Shown piece after piece: positions 1 through 8,109 of a DNA stretch of 64,000 bases (positions are counted from its first letter, which is position 1; every line of letters starts with the position of its first letter). Source of the DNA: CBDBDZ01 sp965204215. Lineage in GTDB: Bacteria; Pseudomonadota; Gammaproteobacteria; Pseudomonadales; GM7GCV1. Location: assembly GCA_965204215.1 (NCBI GenBank), contig CBDBDZ010000013.1:1-64000 (forward strand). Reading direction: 5' to 3'. The notes below the pieces were generated by a model, which was not told the DNA's origin, did not search any database, and saw only the letters and a list, made by a program, of their open reading frames with translations. A program made the position numbers and the translations under genes.

Positions 1-97
1 AGCCCAGGTTGGAGGTAACAACACAACTGGCATTCATGGAACGAATAGCGTGAACTATCGCAGATTGATTGTCATCTACCCTCGCATTACGCCGCAT
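1..97 (-). CDS. VRR-NUC-like small nuclease, start only
   Basis: Only the first 32 codons are in the window; the gene continues past the left edge. The start ATG at 97-95 overlaps the end of the primase-helicase gene by 11 bp, so translation is probably coupled. The peptide begins MRRNARVDDNQSAIVHAIRS and continues to a short Cys-Val-Val stretch. This resembles the opening of phage-borne VRR-NUC proteins, which start with an Arg-rich xxARVDxNQxxIVxALR pattern. The catalytic residues of that family lie further on and cannot be checked here. In phages and satellites such genes commonly sit beside replication genes, which fits. The call rests on N-terminal resemblance and context. Confidence 0.45.
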   Translation of the reverse strand, partial: MRRNARVDDNQSAIVHAIRSMNASCVVTSNLG

Positions 98-1901
98 TGC
101 TGCCACCCTGATAATTGACATACTGAATTAACGGCTGATTCGCCCATTCCAAATACTGATAACTTGCCTTGTCAAACCAGAGTGCAACGCTGCCTTCCCA
201 TTCGCCATTACGCTGCTTATCACACTTCAAAAAAGCATCAGGCTTTTGCTTCAGTTCGTTAAGTGCTGGTTCATTGTTTACCTGTTGCGCTTTAGCTACC
301 TCAATTTCCTTGGATTTGTGCCTTGATACTGTAACTATCGTGTCAGCCAAATCAGCAATTCCACCGCTACCCTTGATGTCCATTTTCGATATGGGCGTTA
401 ATTCGCTTTCTTTTTTGCGTGAATGAGTTACCAGTATCACATGACAATTATGCTCATTTTTGAAGTCACAAAGCCTTTCGACAAATAGTTTTTGTTCTGA
501 GTAAGCATCTTCGGCAATACCACACTTCATTAAGCTATCAATGACAAATAAATCTACTCCGTATCGCTTTCTAGCGTAAGCAAATGTTGATAGCAAATTA
601 TCTTGTTTCGCAGTTCCTGTGCATTCGTAGATGAGTAGGTTATCCGCATACCAGTTTTGAATAGCTTGAATGTACTCTCTAGTAGGTTGCTCTTTAATCG
701 CACCTGCTTGCCGTACAAGGCGTTTTAAAAGTATCTCTGGTCTGAGTTCCATTGATGCAATACATACCCTGTATTGCTGTTGTATTGCGCCTAATGCCAC
801 ATGCCCGACTACCTGTGATTTACCATGCCCATTGATGCCCGTAAATATCGACAATTCACCTTTACGCAATTGGATTTTTTCTGCTGTTTTTGACCAAGGT
901 AGCATAATGCCAGCATCTTGTGGTTCAGGGTAAAATTGCCGAATAACCGCATCAGTGTAATGATTTGCACTTTTTAATTCTTTTGGGTCAAAGTAACTGG
1001 CACTGTCTATTGCTTGCTGCATTCGCTCAATTGGTACGCCAACCTGCAAGCACTCGTTAGCATCTTTGCAATGCAGAATCACGTTTAAACAGCGTTCAAA
1101 CCCTAATCGCTTGGCTATGTCCTTCGCTGCGTCTTGACCTGTTTGGTCATTGTCCATGACTAGATAAATTTTATCGAACCTTGCTAAATTCTGATACTCA
1201 TTTTCAATCCAATTCTGCTTGCCTCCAGTACCGCCACCAAATGGAACCGACAAAGCAGGGTAGCCATATTGATACATTGCCATTGCATCAAATTCACCCT
1301 CTACAATGCAAATTTCTCTAGCATCATCGGGTATCGTTTGCCATCCAAACAGTATTGGCTTTTGGTCTTTGCTCGTAGGCGCTGTCGTTTTATCGGTAAT
1401 TGAACGCCACTTGCAAAATACTAATTCATTACCTTGTTTGAACGGAAAGTAAATTTTGCCATCATCTGAACCAATTTGAAAGGCCGTTATTGTTTCATCA
1501 GTGAAGCCCCTAGACTTCAAATACTCAAGTGCTTTATTTGTTGGTTGACTGCATTTTGGTTTAACTGGCTTACTGTATTGCTTATCTGAATTGCCGTAAA
1601 ATTTAGGCTCTGGAATGTTCAGGTATTGCCGTATCTGTCTCAAGGCTTCAGGTACACTTCCATTGCAACGATTCAACCGCCATAAATCTATCAAGTCTCC
1701 ACTTTCGCCCGTTGCAAAATCTGACCATACCCCAGCCTTGTTGCCTCTGATGCAAACTGCCATTGATTTTCCACTATCACCATAGACATTACCGCATTTC
1801 CATTCTTTGCCGTCACGCTTGCCACTTGGTAATAGATACGAGCATACTTGTTCAGCACTGTCAGCTAACATACCTGCAATGTCTCGAATAGAATAATCCA
1901 T
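87..1901 (-). CDS. Phage-type primase-helicase (T7 gp4/Twinkle-like)
   Basis: Bifunctional replication enzyme of 604 residues. The N-terminal ~100 residues resemble a primase zinc-binding-type domain, but I see no clear four-cysteine cluster. A Toprim domain follows around residues 190-265, with the glutamate in IVEGEFDAMA and the metal-binding pair in LVMDNDQTG. A RecA/DnaB-fold helicase domain fills the C-terminal half, with Walker A GINGHGKS near 355-362 and Walker B LFVIDSL near 450. The family makes primers and unwinds the fork for phage or satellite DNA. Its start overlaps the stop of the upstream replication gene (TAATG), so it is translationally coupled to a gene now broken by two IS elements; expression may therefore be reduced. 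The reading frame itself is intact. Confidence 0.85.
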   Translation of the reverse strand: MDYSIRDIAGMLADSAEQVCSYLLPSGKRDGKEWKCGNVYGDSGKSMAVCIRGNKAGVWSDFATGESGDLIDLWRLNRCNGSVPEALRQIRQYLNIPEPKFYGNSDKQYSKPVKPKCSQPTNKALEYLKSRGFTDETITAFQIGSDDGKIYFPFKQGNELVFCKWRSITDKTTAPTSKDQKPILFGWQTIPDDAREICIVEGEFDAMAMYQYGYPALSVPFGGGTGGKQNWIENEYQNLARFDKIYLVMDNDQTGQDAAKDIAKRLGFERCLNVILHCKDANECLQVGVPIERMQQAIDSASYFDPKELKSANHYTDAVIRQFYPEPQDAGIMLPWSKTAEKIQLRKGELSIFTGINGHGKSQVVGHVALGAIQQQYRVCIASMELRPEILLKRLVRQAGAIKEQPTREYIQAIQNWYADNLLIYECTGTAKQDNLLSTFAYARKRYGVDLFVIDSLMKCGIAEDAYSEQKLFVERLCDFKNEHNCHVILVTHSRKKESELTPISKMDIKGSGGIADLADTIVTVSRHKSKEIEVAKAQQVNNEPALNELKQKPDAFLKCDKQRNGEWEGSVALWFDKASYQYLEWANQPLIQYVNYQGGSNAA

Positions 1902-2309
1902 TAGATTACTTCTCCGTAAAGTTCATCTTGCCAGCTATTAGTTTTAGGTTGATTCTGCTTTTCCCAATTACTGCGATATGCTGCTTTCCAATCCTTCATC
2001 GGTGACTTGCCAATCATCCAGCCTTTGGATTGATAATAATCAACAAACTTATTGGCTAATTCAAGATTAGAATTACCCCTACTTGCAATGTAATTCGCTA
2101 CTTCCTCAACTGTTGGTTTTTGAAATTTTTTGCGTGTGTTCTCTCTATTAATATTATTATACCTATTATAACTATAATAGGGTGCAGAATCTTCACCCCT
2201 CTGAAGTGCAGAATCTTCACCCCTAGAAATTACCTCATCATACCATTTTGAAGTAGTCTTAATGTACTGTGTTTCTTCACTCTTTTCGACTAGATTTTTA
2301 TCAATATTA
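1901..2309 (-). pseudogene. Replication protein, C-terminal fragment
   Basis: This is the third piece of a replication gene broken by two insertions. It supplies residues from about 73 to the stop of the reconstructed 207-residue protein. It contains KTTSKWYDEV and a C-terminal module with SKGWMIGKSPMKDWKAAYRS, a hallmark of phage replisome-organiser or helicase-loader-like proteins. The stop TAA overlaps the primase-helicase ATG as TAATG. Its 5' edge is a TA dinucleotide (2308-2309) bordering the IS630 element. The frame joins exactly to the piece beyond the IS once one TA copy is removed. The function of the intact protein, origin recognition or helicase loading, is inferred from family resemblance and position. 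Confidence 0.75.
2182..2224. repeat. 19-bp direct repeat in replication gene
   Basis: Two perfect copies of GTGCAGAATCTTCACCCCT lie at 2182-2200 and 2206-2224, separated by 5 bp. They encode a repeated Gly-Glu-Asp-Ser-Ala in the linker of the broken replication protein. An iteron role is possible but two copies are too few to claim it; a slippage duplication in a low-complexity linker is the simpler reading. Confidence 0.6.
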
Positions 2310-3418
2310 ACTCTGCATTAAATATTCGAAATTATTAAGCTGCATATTTAATTTTCTGATGCTTGAAATAAGATTGAATTCTTTCGGGTTGCTGTTGTAG
2401 CAGATTCATATGCTTATCTAATTTTTTAGCAATATCCCCTTTCTTTCGAGTCGGTTTATCAGCACCCATTGAGCGCTTTAAATCACAATTGAGATACTCA
2501 TCGGGGTTAAGTTCAGGGGAATAGCTAGGCAGATAGAAGACCTCAATTTTTTCAGTATTACCTGCTAACCATTCTTGAACCAATTTAGCATGATGTACGC
2601 GTAAGTTATCAACAATCAAAAAAACCTTTTTAGATGATTGCTTTATTAATTGTTTCAAAAATTTGATGAAGACCTGAGCCGTGAACTTATCGTCATAGAC
2701 CATAAAATGAAGTTTTCCTTGATTAGTAATGGTTGACACCATGTTAACTCGTTCACGCTTAGCGTGAGATAATACTAAAACTGGTGTTTGCCCTTTAGGA
2801 GCATAACCGCGAGGATAATGCTCTTGACTCGAAATACCTGTTTCATCACCCCAGTGAATTTCTGCATCTTCATCCTGGGCGCGTTGGTGAATTGCAGGAT
2901 AATCTTCATCAAGCCACTGTTGAACTTGAGCTGGTTGCTGTTCATAACTACGTTTGACTGGACGCTGGGGGGTAAAACCCCAACGATTAAGGTAAAGACA
3001 GACAGTTCGATAGGCTAAATCAATTGAAAATTCATCATCAATCAATTGTTGAACTGCTTTGATTGACCACAGTGCAAAATCCAACTTTAACTGGTCTGGT
3101 GTCTTGTCAATAATCAACTTCTGAATATGTTTTTCTTGCTCCGGTGTTAAGTCCCGTCCCACTCCCAATGGGCGTCCTCGTGGTTTTTCTTTGGTGAGCT
3201 TTTCGCCTGATGCTTTATATTCACGTAGCCATTCTGATACCGTGATATAGCGAAGACCAAGCTCTTCGGCTATGGCTTTTTTTGTACGGTCTCCCTTCTT
3301 GTAAAGGCGAAGACAAATTTTTTTCAACTCTAGTCGAGACTCGGGGCTAAGGGTTCTTAAATCTACTTGTTTCATGACAAGTATTATAACATAAAATTAT
3401 GATATATTCATGCATGGT
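2310..3418 (-). mobile_element. IS630-family insertion sequence, intact
   Basis: The element spans 1109 bp and has imperfect terminal inverted repeats of the form ACNNTGCATNAATAT (left end at 2310, right end at 3418). TA dinucleotides flank it at 2308-2309 and 3419-3420, the target duplication expected for IS630/Tc1-mariner elements. These ends are supported independently: deleting 2310-3418 plus one TA restores an uninterrupted reading frame across the host replication gene. The single transposase gene is complete. Confidence 0.85.
2335..3375 (-). CDS. IS630-family transposase
   Basis: DDE transposase of 346 residues, a normal length for the family. The N-terminal ~130 residues form helix-turn-helix DNA-binding domains (AIAEELGLRYITVSEWLREY), followed by a basic GRP-type linker. 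The catalytic domain shows the expected acidic residues: Asp in WGDETG (about 178), Asp in FLIVDNLRVHHA (about 257), and Glu in SPELNPDEYLN (about 292). It acts on the terminal repeats of the surrounding element and inserts at TA. No frameshift or internal stop is seen, so it may still be active. Confidence 0.93.
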   Translation of the reverse strand: MKQVDLRTLSPESRLELKKICLRLYKKGDRTKKAIAEELGLRYITVSEWLREYKASGEKLTKEKPRGRPLGVGRDLTPEQEKHIQKLIIDKTPDQLKLDFALWSIKAVQQLIDDEFSIDLAYRTVCLYLNRWGFTPQRPVKRSYEQQPAQVQQWLDEDYPAIHQRAQDEDAEIHWGDETGISSQEHYPRGYAPKGQTPVLVLSHAKRERVNMVSTITNQGKLHFMVYDDKFTAQVFIKFLKQLIKQSSKKVFLIVDNLRVHHAKLVQEWLAGNTEKIEVFYLPSYSPELNPDEYLNCDLKRSMGADKPTRKKGDIAKKLDKHMNLLQQQPERIQSYFKHQKIKYAA

Positions 3419-3523
3419 TAATAAGAGTTGCAAGCATTGATTGAATTGTCCGCTTACTAACTCCTAACATTTCGCCTAATGATTCACGTTTTGCAAAGCA
3501 CCAACCTGGGCAAATTGATTTAG
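3419..3523 (-). pseudogene. Replication protein, middle fragment
   Basis: This is the middle piece of the interrupted replication gene, caught between the IS630-type and IS1380-type elements. It encodes CFAKRESLGEMLGVSKRTIQ followed by a short helix, a recognisable winged-helix/helix-turn-helix DNA-binding segment. The left edge is the TA duplication of the IS630 element; the right edge (3520-3523, TTAG) is the duplication of the IS1380 element. Joining all three pieces after removing one copy of each duplication gives a continuous frame. This is strong evidence that the gene was intact before the insertions. Confidence 0.8.
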
Positions 3524-5104
3524 CCCGCATATTTCATAAAAAAAAGTACGGTGCTTGTTTAATGCGTTATAATTCAATGTGTTAAGTCAAAATTATAAGC
3601 CAAGCACCGATGACAGATTGTACCTCAACTTCTACTTACTTTTCACCTTTAAATCGCCGTCAAATCGAAACTCAATTTAGTGGTGGCGATATGACCAGCG
3701 ATGCTGGTGTTTTATTGCTCAGAGAGCTTGATAAACACTTATGTCTAAGCAAGCAAGTGGCATCGGTATTTCCCGATACCCGGCACAGCAGTTATGTGAA
3801 ACATTCACTGCAGAGTTTGATTCGTCAACGCTTGTATAGCTTATGCATGGGTTACGAAGACCTTAACGATCACGAGACCTTGCGACACGATAAGGCATTA
3901 CAAACGGCAACGGAAGCTGATCAAGTACTGGGAAGCCAGTCGACATTGTGTCGATTAGAACAATCATTTACTGCGCAATCAAACATTGCCATTCATGACG
4001 TATTGTTGAACCTATTTATTGATTCGTTTGATAGTGCCCCAGAGGAATTAATTCTCGACTTCGATGCCACTGATGATCGCGTCCATGGTACGCAAGAAGG
4101 TCGCTCTTACAATGGTTATTATCGGCATTATTGTTTTTTACCCTTGTATGTATTCTGCGGTGAACAACTGTTGGTCAGCTATCTTCGACCCAGTAATATC
4201 GATGGCGCGAAGCACAGTTGGGCGATTCTCAGTTTGTTGGTAAAACGGTTGCGTAAACAGTGGCCTAATGTCAGAATCATTATACGTGGCGATAGTGGGT
4301 TTTGTCGGCATCAAATGATGAATTGGTGTGAGCGTCATGATGTTGGTTACGTGCTGGGCATTGCAAAAAATAGCCGAATACTAGAGATGCTGTCACCCTG
4401 GATTGATGCGGTCAATGAACAATATGAACGATCTGGAAACCCCTTGCGCTGGTTTACTCATATCCAGTATGCAGCTCAATCATGGTCGCGTCAACGCCGT
4501 GTCATCGCTAAAATTGAACATACTGGAAAAGGCATGAACCCGCGATTTGTGGTGACGAATTTATCGGGCGAACATCAAGCTATTTATGAGGATCTCTATT
4601 GTGCTCGTGGCGAAATGGAAAACCATATTAAAGAACAGCAACTCGATATGTTTGCTGACCGAACGAGTTGTCATCACTGGTGGCCTAATCAATGGCGACT
4701 GTTGTTATCGTCACTGGCTTATGTGTTGATGGAGCGACTACGTCATCACTGCTTAAAAAGCACTGTTTTTGCCCAATTACAAGTAGGAACCATACGCCTT
4801 AAATTACTCAAAGTGGCTGCCGTTATTTTATCCAATACCAGGCGTATACGCTTACTATTACCCAGCGCATATCCTTATCAAGATATCTTCGAGTTGGTCG
4901 TCGCCCGGCTTAAACCTGGATAAGACTGTAAAAAGTGCTGCCCCGGCACGAGAACAAACAATGGGGGTAAGGGGGAGTTATGTCTGAAATTCGGGCAAAG
5001 AGCATATTAAGCTACGTATTCAACAAACTTAAACTAAATTAAAGCAGGATAATCCAACTTCACCTTAAACTCGAAGTTATTTGTAGGTTTATGAAATATG
5101 CGGG
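3524..5104 (+). mobile_element. IS1380-family insertion sequence, intact
   Basis: The element is 1581 bp long and is bounded by perfect 17-bp terminal inverted repeats: CCCGCATATTTCATAAA at 3524-3540 and its reverse complement at 5088-5104. A 4-bp target duplication TTAG lies at 3520-3523 and 5105-5108. Removing the element and one TTAG restores the replication gene frame. It carries one complete transposase gene on the plus strand, opposite to the interrupted gene. About 180 bp of non-coding DNA separates the transposase stop from the right end. Confidence 0.9.
3610..4923 (+). CDS. IS1380-family transposase
   Basis: Transposase of 437 residues. It has the N-terminal signature FSGGDMTSDAGVLLLRELD typical of the IS1380/ISEcp1 group, a catalytic-core Asp in LDFDATDDRVHG near residue 156, and a second in IIIRGDSGFCR near 228. 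The acidic C-terminal region GEMENHIKEQQLDMFADR holds the likely catalytic Glu. The reading frame is intact and the length is normal, so the element could be active. It probably acts in cis on the 17-bp inverted repeats. Confidence 0.93.
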   Translation: MTDCTSTSTYFSPLNRRQIETQFSGGDMTSDAGVLLLRELDKHLCLSKQVASVFPDTRHSSYVKHSLQSLIRQRLYSLCMGYEDLNDHETLRHDKALQTATEADQVLGSQSTLCRLEQSFTAQSNIAIHDVLLNLFIDSFDSAPEELILDFDATDDRVHGTQEGRSYNGYYRHYCFLPLYVFCGEQLLVSYLRPSNIDGAKHSWAILSLLVKRLRKQWPNVRIIIRGDSGFCRHQMMNWCERHDVGYVLGIAKNSRILEMLSPWIDAVNEQYERSGNPLRWFTHIQYAAQSWSRQRRVIAKIEHTGKGMNPRFVVTNLSGEHQAIYEDLYCARGEMENHIKEQQLDMFADRTSCHHWWPNQWRLLLSSLAYVLMERLRHHCLKSTVFAQLQVGTIRLKLLKVAAVILSNTRRIRLLLPSAYPYQDIFELVVARLKPG

Positions 5105-5220
5105 TTAGGATTATTTGATAAATGATAAATCAAATCAGCCACCATGTAGGCATGACAAGATAAGCCCATTTTCTTGCGTGGCTCATGCAAGATGATGGTG
5201 TAACGTGGTGTATCGCTCAT
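5105..5220 (-). pseudogene. Replication protein, N-terminal fragment
   Basis: This fragment holds the start codon and first 37 codons of the replication gene broken by the two insertion sequences. The start ATG at 5220-5218 overlaps the stop of the upstream 38-codon ORF (TAATG). It reads MSDTPRYTIILHEPRKKMG and continues to the TTAG duplication bordering the IS1380 element. With the pieces at 3419-3523 and 1901-2309 it rebuilds a 207-residue protein. As it stands, translation from this start would run into the IS and stop early. Confidence 0.75.
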
Positions 5221-5336
5221 TAGATGCCGTACCTTTTGGCTGCCTCACGGCATTGGTATTCATATTCCTGTGGCGTTAAATTAAGAGTCTCAAGGTAGTT
5301 TTTAAAGGCTCGGTAGCCAGCATAGTCTGGAGTCAT
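5220..5336 (-). CDS. Small 38-residue protein of the element operon
   Basis: A short frame encodes MTPDYAGYRAFKNYLETLNL and ends in an amphipathic QEYEYQCREAAKRYGI-like tail. Its ATG overlaps the stop of the AlpA-like gene and its stop overlaps the start of the replication gene, both as TAATG. Exact coupling on both sides is the main evidence that it is real. I do not recognise a family. Conserved micro-ORFs of this kind occur between regulator and replication genes in P4-like satellites, so a regulatory or coupling role is possible. Confidence 0.55.
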   Translation of the reverse strand: MTPDYAGYRAFKNYLETLNLTPQEYEYQCREAAKRYGI

Positions 5337-5527
5337 TATGCCGCTCCTTCAAGTTGTTTTTGCACCCATTCATTGACCGCATTGTTTGACCATCGGCTAG
5401 ATGATGTGCCTTGAATACGGATGTTTTTTGGAAACTCGCCCCGCTGAATTAATTTGTATATTGTGGTTTTGCTCATAGCTGTCATTTTCATAACATCATG
5501 GAGCGTAATGAGATTATCGGTTTTCAT
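5336..5527 (-). CDS. AlpA-family regulator / excisionase-like
   Basis: Small DNA-binding protein of 63 residues with the AlpA/MerR-type winged helix-turn-helix: LHDVMKMTAMSKTTIYKLIQ, then RGEFPKNIRI and a wing segment SSRWSNNAVNEWV. In P4-like elements such proteins activate or repress the integrase and act as excision directionality factors. It heads a chain of overlapping genes (38-residue ORF, replication protein, primase-helicase, VRR-NUC-like). It therefore probably links the decision to excise with the onset of replication. The role is inferred from the family and the position. Confidence 0.85.
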   Translation of the reverse strand: MKTDNLITLHDVMKMTAMSKTTIYKLIQRGEFPKNIRIQGTSSSRWSNNAVNEWVQKQLEGAA

Positions 5528-5735
5528 TTTGCGTACCTTAAAGTGGTTGAATGTATTTAATTGTTCCTAAGCATTCGCCATAGGACACAGCAACCATTTC
5601 AAATAGAAAACAGATAGGGAAGTGATTTATTGAAAATAATTAATTTATTTTTTTATTAAATATAATCAATTATTTATAGATAAATGACATTCATACAATG
5701 AATGCTTTTGAGAAATTTTTTAGGGGTATTGAGAG

Positions 5736-5749
5736 ACTATCTAGATAGT
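5736..5749. repeat. Perfect 14-bp palindrome ACTATCTAGATAGT
   Basis: The palindrome sits immediately after the stop of the unrecognised 275-residue gene and about 210 bp upstream of the AlpA-like start, in an AT-rich stretch. Position and symmetry would suit a dimeric repressor or AlpA-type operator. There is no T-run to suggest a terminator. Confidence 0.4.
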
Positions 5750-6577
5750 TTAGAAGTTATTATTGCCTTGCCCTGATCTTTTAACAAAACTCGGAAGGTT
5801 AAATTCGGTTTTCAGTCCATTGTAATCGCGTATTGAACCATCATTTTTGTTTCGAGCCTCAGGGTAATGCTTCATTATTTCATAAATAGCCTCTTTATCT
5901 TGAGGCGGATGCCCTGACCTGATTAAAGAGCGTGAGATTTCATCAGCCAGAACCTGTAATGGCTTGGTTTGATTTCCATTATTATCAGCATGAGAAGTAA
6001 CTATCACCCCTGGTGTTTGATTTAAAGTTAATAAATCTACGGTCTTTATTACCATGTTGTCCTGTACCAAGAAATGATCATTGATAGTTGGAATCTCAAA
6101 TGTCTCGCCATCATCATTTATTTGCAAGCCTCGTTCACCGAATAATAACTCTGCTAATTCAGTTTTATCTCTTAGGTTCAATGCTTTTATATCATCTCTA
6201 AAATCAGTTAAATCAAAAATTCTACAAGTCAGCCCTTTGTCCGTTGTGCAATTTGAAAAACTAATATACCCCCTAATACCTTCAGAGGTAACCTCCAGCA
6301 AATTAAACTCTATGTACTCAGGTTCAGAAGCATCCAGTATTTGAGGCATTTTCTTTTGCGTCCAGTAATTACCTTTAAACCAATAATTGTCATTATCAAT
6401 TACTCCAAAAATCAATTCATCTAACGTAGAGCTGCGATGATGAAAGTTTGATAAATGGAGATAGACTTTGAAAAGTCCTCTAGTCTGAACCCAATCGTAA
6501 ATATCAAAATAACTACAGTCTAATAATTCACATACCTCCGATAAATAGTAATGAGTGCGGTTAGTATTTATATTCAA
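5750..6577 (-). CDS. Unrecognised element-encoded protein, 275 residues
   Basis: I do not recognise this family. The first ~35 residues (HYYLSEVCELLDCSYFDIYD) look like a helix-turn-helix of the MerR or excisionase kind. The middle is rich in Asp, Asn and aromatic residues and looks soluble. The C-terminal third (PLQVLADEISRSLIRSGHPP, then KEAIYEIMKHYPEARN) resembles the terminal module of other element-borne proteins that is often attached to unrelated N-termini. No signal peptide or membrane segment is seen. It lies alone between the integrase and the AlpA operon, a usual place for accessory or regulatory cargo. A role in control of the element is possible but unproven. Confidence 0.6.
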   Translation of the reverse strand: MNINTNRTHYYLSEVCELLDCSYFDIYDWVQTRGLFKVYLHLSNFHHRSSTLDELIFGVIDNDNYWFKGNYWTQKKMPQILDASEPEYIEFNLLEVTSEGIRGYISFSNCTTDKGLTCRIFDLTDFRDDIKALNLRDKTELAELLFGERGLQINDDGETFEIPTINDHFLVQDNMVIKTVDLLTLNQTPGVIVTSHADNNGNQTKPLQVLADEISRSLIRSGHPPQDKEAIYEIMKHYPEARNKNDGSIRDYNGLKTEFNLPSFVKRSGQGNNNF

Positions 6578-6608
6578 GGCATTACCTCAATGCTACCTGT
6601 TAATAAAA

Positions 6609-6664
6609 TCTCAAAGCAGGGCAGTAGGTAGCTGCCTTTTCGGTTGCGCTTCCTAGCTTTGAGA
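6609..6664. other. Structured intergenic region with nested hairpins
   Basis: A 9-bp inverted repeat (TCTCAAAGC at 6609-6617 and GCTTTGAGA at 6656-6664) encloses a smaller GGCAG...CTGCC hairpin followed by TTTT on the plus strand. It fills the gap between the integrase stop and the 275-residue gene start. It could act as an RNA processing or attenuation site in the minus-strand transcript. No classical T-run is present in that direction. Confidence 0.35.
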
Positions 6665-6674
6665 AAGCTGGTTG

Positions 6675-7928
6675 TTACTTTGCTTTGAAGTTAGCAAAAG
6701 CAACGTTATCGTTTAAACGCAGGCTATCGAGATAATCCGCCCATGCTTGGAGCATTTTGCGCCGTTCATCAATAAATTTGGTGCGGTTGTATGCTGTTCC
6801 GTTGGGGTTTTTCACCGCATGATGCAATTGGTGTTCAATCCACCTCTCATCAAACCCTAATTTTTCATCCAGCATGGTTGTTGCGGTCGCCCTGAAGCCG
6901 TGTATTGTGACCTCATCTTTAGGAATGCCCATTGTCCGCAAAGCCACAAGTAATGCATTGTCACTCAATGGCCTGTCAACGTTCCTACCACTTGGAAAAA
7001 TGTATTGACCATTGCCAGTAATAGGCCGTAGTTCTTGTAGTATCGCTATTGCCTGGCGACACAGTGGCACAATATGATCATCAGCACCTTTGTCTCTGCG
7101 TTTAAGCATTAGGTCTTTGGGAATCAACCAACATTCTTCTTCAAAGTCTATTTGGCTCCACAGCCCCTGCCTCAATTCCCCAGGACGCAATAGCAACAGG
7201 GGTGCAAGTTTTAAGGCTGCGTTGACTTGTGGCAATCCCTCGTAAGCGTACATCATTCTCAGCACTTCGCCCAATCGTTTTGAGTCGCTGGTTATGGCTG
7301 CCCGGTTGACTGCTTTTGGTATTTTCTGCAACTGTCTTTTTATGCCTTCAGCCGGATTGTGCATGTCAGTTGGATTCCAGTGTTCAAATATTTGATAGAA
7401 CGTAAATGCAGCTTTGTGAGCAGTCTCTATTTTGTAACCGCCATCACGATTTTTTTGATTTTCGACTTTTTTGATAGTGTTTAACAACAAACTCCTTGTT
7501 ATTGACTCCATTGGCAGGTGTTGTAAATCAGGTTTCAGGAAACGCTCTATTATGCTCACTACCTTTTTTCGATAACTTGGCGAAAAGTGTGATTGTGATT
7601 CCAGCCAGTTATCAGCACTCATGGCGAATGTCTCTGATTGAGATTTTTGCTGATTATAGCGGTCAAGCATTTTCTGTTGTGACGGGTCAATGTTATTCGT
7701 TAACTGCTCCTTTGCCTCATCTCTTTTCTGTGTTGCTACTTTCAGGGTAACTGTGGGGTACTTACCAATTGATAAAAGTTTCTCTTTGCCATTGAATCGG
7801 TATTTTAATCTCCATAGCTTGCTGCCGTTGGTTTTGACAATAATATGCAATCCGCCGCCATGAAAGAGTTTGTAGTCTTTATCTCTCGGCTTCGCTTTTT
7901 TGATTGCAATGTCTGTCAGCTTACTCAT
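6675..7928 (-). CDS. Tyrosine-recombinase integrase, P4 type
   Basis: Integrase of 417 residues with the N-terminal DUF4102 arm-binding domain (IAIKKAKPRDKDYKLFHGGG, then LSIGKYPTVTLKVA). A core-binding domain precedes the C-terminal catalytic domain. Visible catalytic residues are Arg in LLRPGELRQG (about 250), His and Arg in HGFRATATTML (about 345), the second His in WIEHQLHH, and the tyrosine in GTAYNRTKF (about 380). Enzymes of this group insert genomic islands and satellites at the 3' ends of tRNA genes. Here the gene starts 181 bp from the 3' end of tRNA-Phe and points away from it, the standard arrangement. It is intact, so excision may still be possible. Confidence 0.95.
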   Translation of the reverse strand: MSKLTDIAIKKAKPRDKDYKLFHGGGLHIIVKTNGSKLWRLKYRFNGKEKLLSIGKYPTVTLKVATQKRDEAKEQLTNNIDPSQQKMLDRYNQQKSQSETFAMSADNWLESQSHFSPSYRKKVVSIIERFLKPDLQHLPMESITRSLLLNTIKKVENQKNRDGGYKIETAHKAAFTFYQIFEHWNPTDMHNPAEGIKRQLQKIPKAVNRAAITSDSKRLGEVLRMMYAYEGLPQVNAALKLAPLLLLRPGELRQGLWSQIDFEEECWLIPKDLMLKRRDKGADDHIVPLCRQAIAILQELRPITGNGQYIFPSGRNVDRPLSDNALLVALRTMGIPKDEVTIHGFRATATTMLDEKLGFDERWIEHQLHHAVKNPNGTAYNRTKFIDERRKMLQAWADYLDSLRLNDNVAFANFKAK

Positions 7929-7945
7929 GCACTAATAACCGCAAA

Positions 7946-8018
7946 TTGGGGGTATCGAGATAGTGGGGGTATTTCGGCACCCCCAATAATACCCCCATTC
8001 TATCAGGATTTGGGGGTA
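7946..8018. repeat. Cluster of five GGGGGTA boxes near integrase start
   Basis: Copies of a TGGGGGTA-like box lie at about 7946-7955, 7963-7972 and 8010-8018 in direct orientation, and at 7978-7986 and 7990-7998 inverted. They sit between the integrase start and the tRNA-Phe junction. Arm-type integrase sites and integrase autoregulatory operators are found in this place in P4-like elements. That is the likely role. Confidence 0.6.
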
Positions 8019-8109
8019 CAGTCTAGGACGTGTAGGGACAATGATTATATAATAATCCTTTATTCTATCAGTGTTTCAGGACTATTAGGGACTTCCTGAA
8101 ACTTGCTGC

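Noticed and set aside
2182..2224. Iterons of a replication origin
   Set aside because: Only two copies, inside a coding linker; a local duplication is the simpler explanation.
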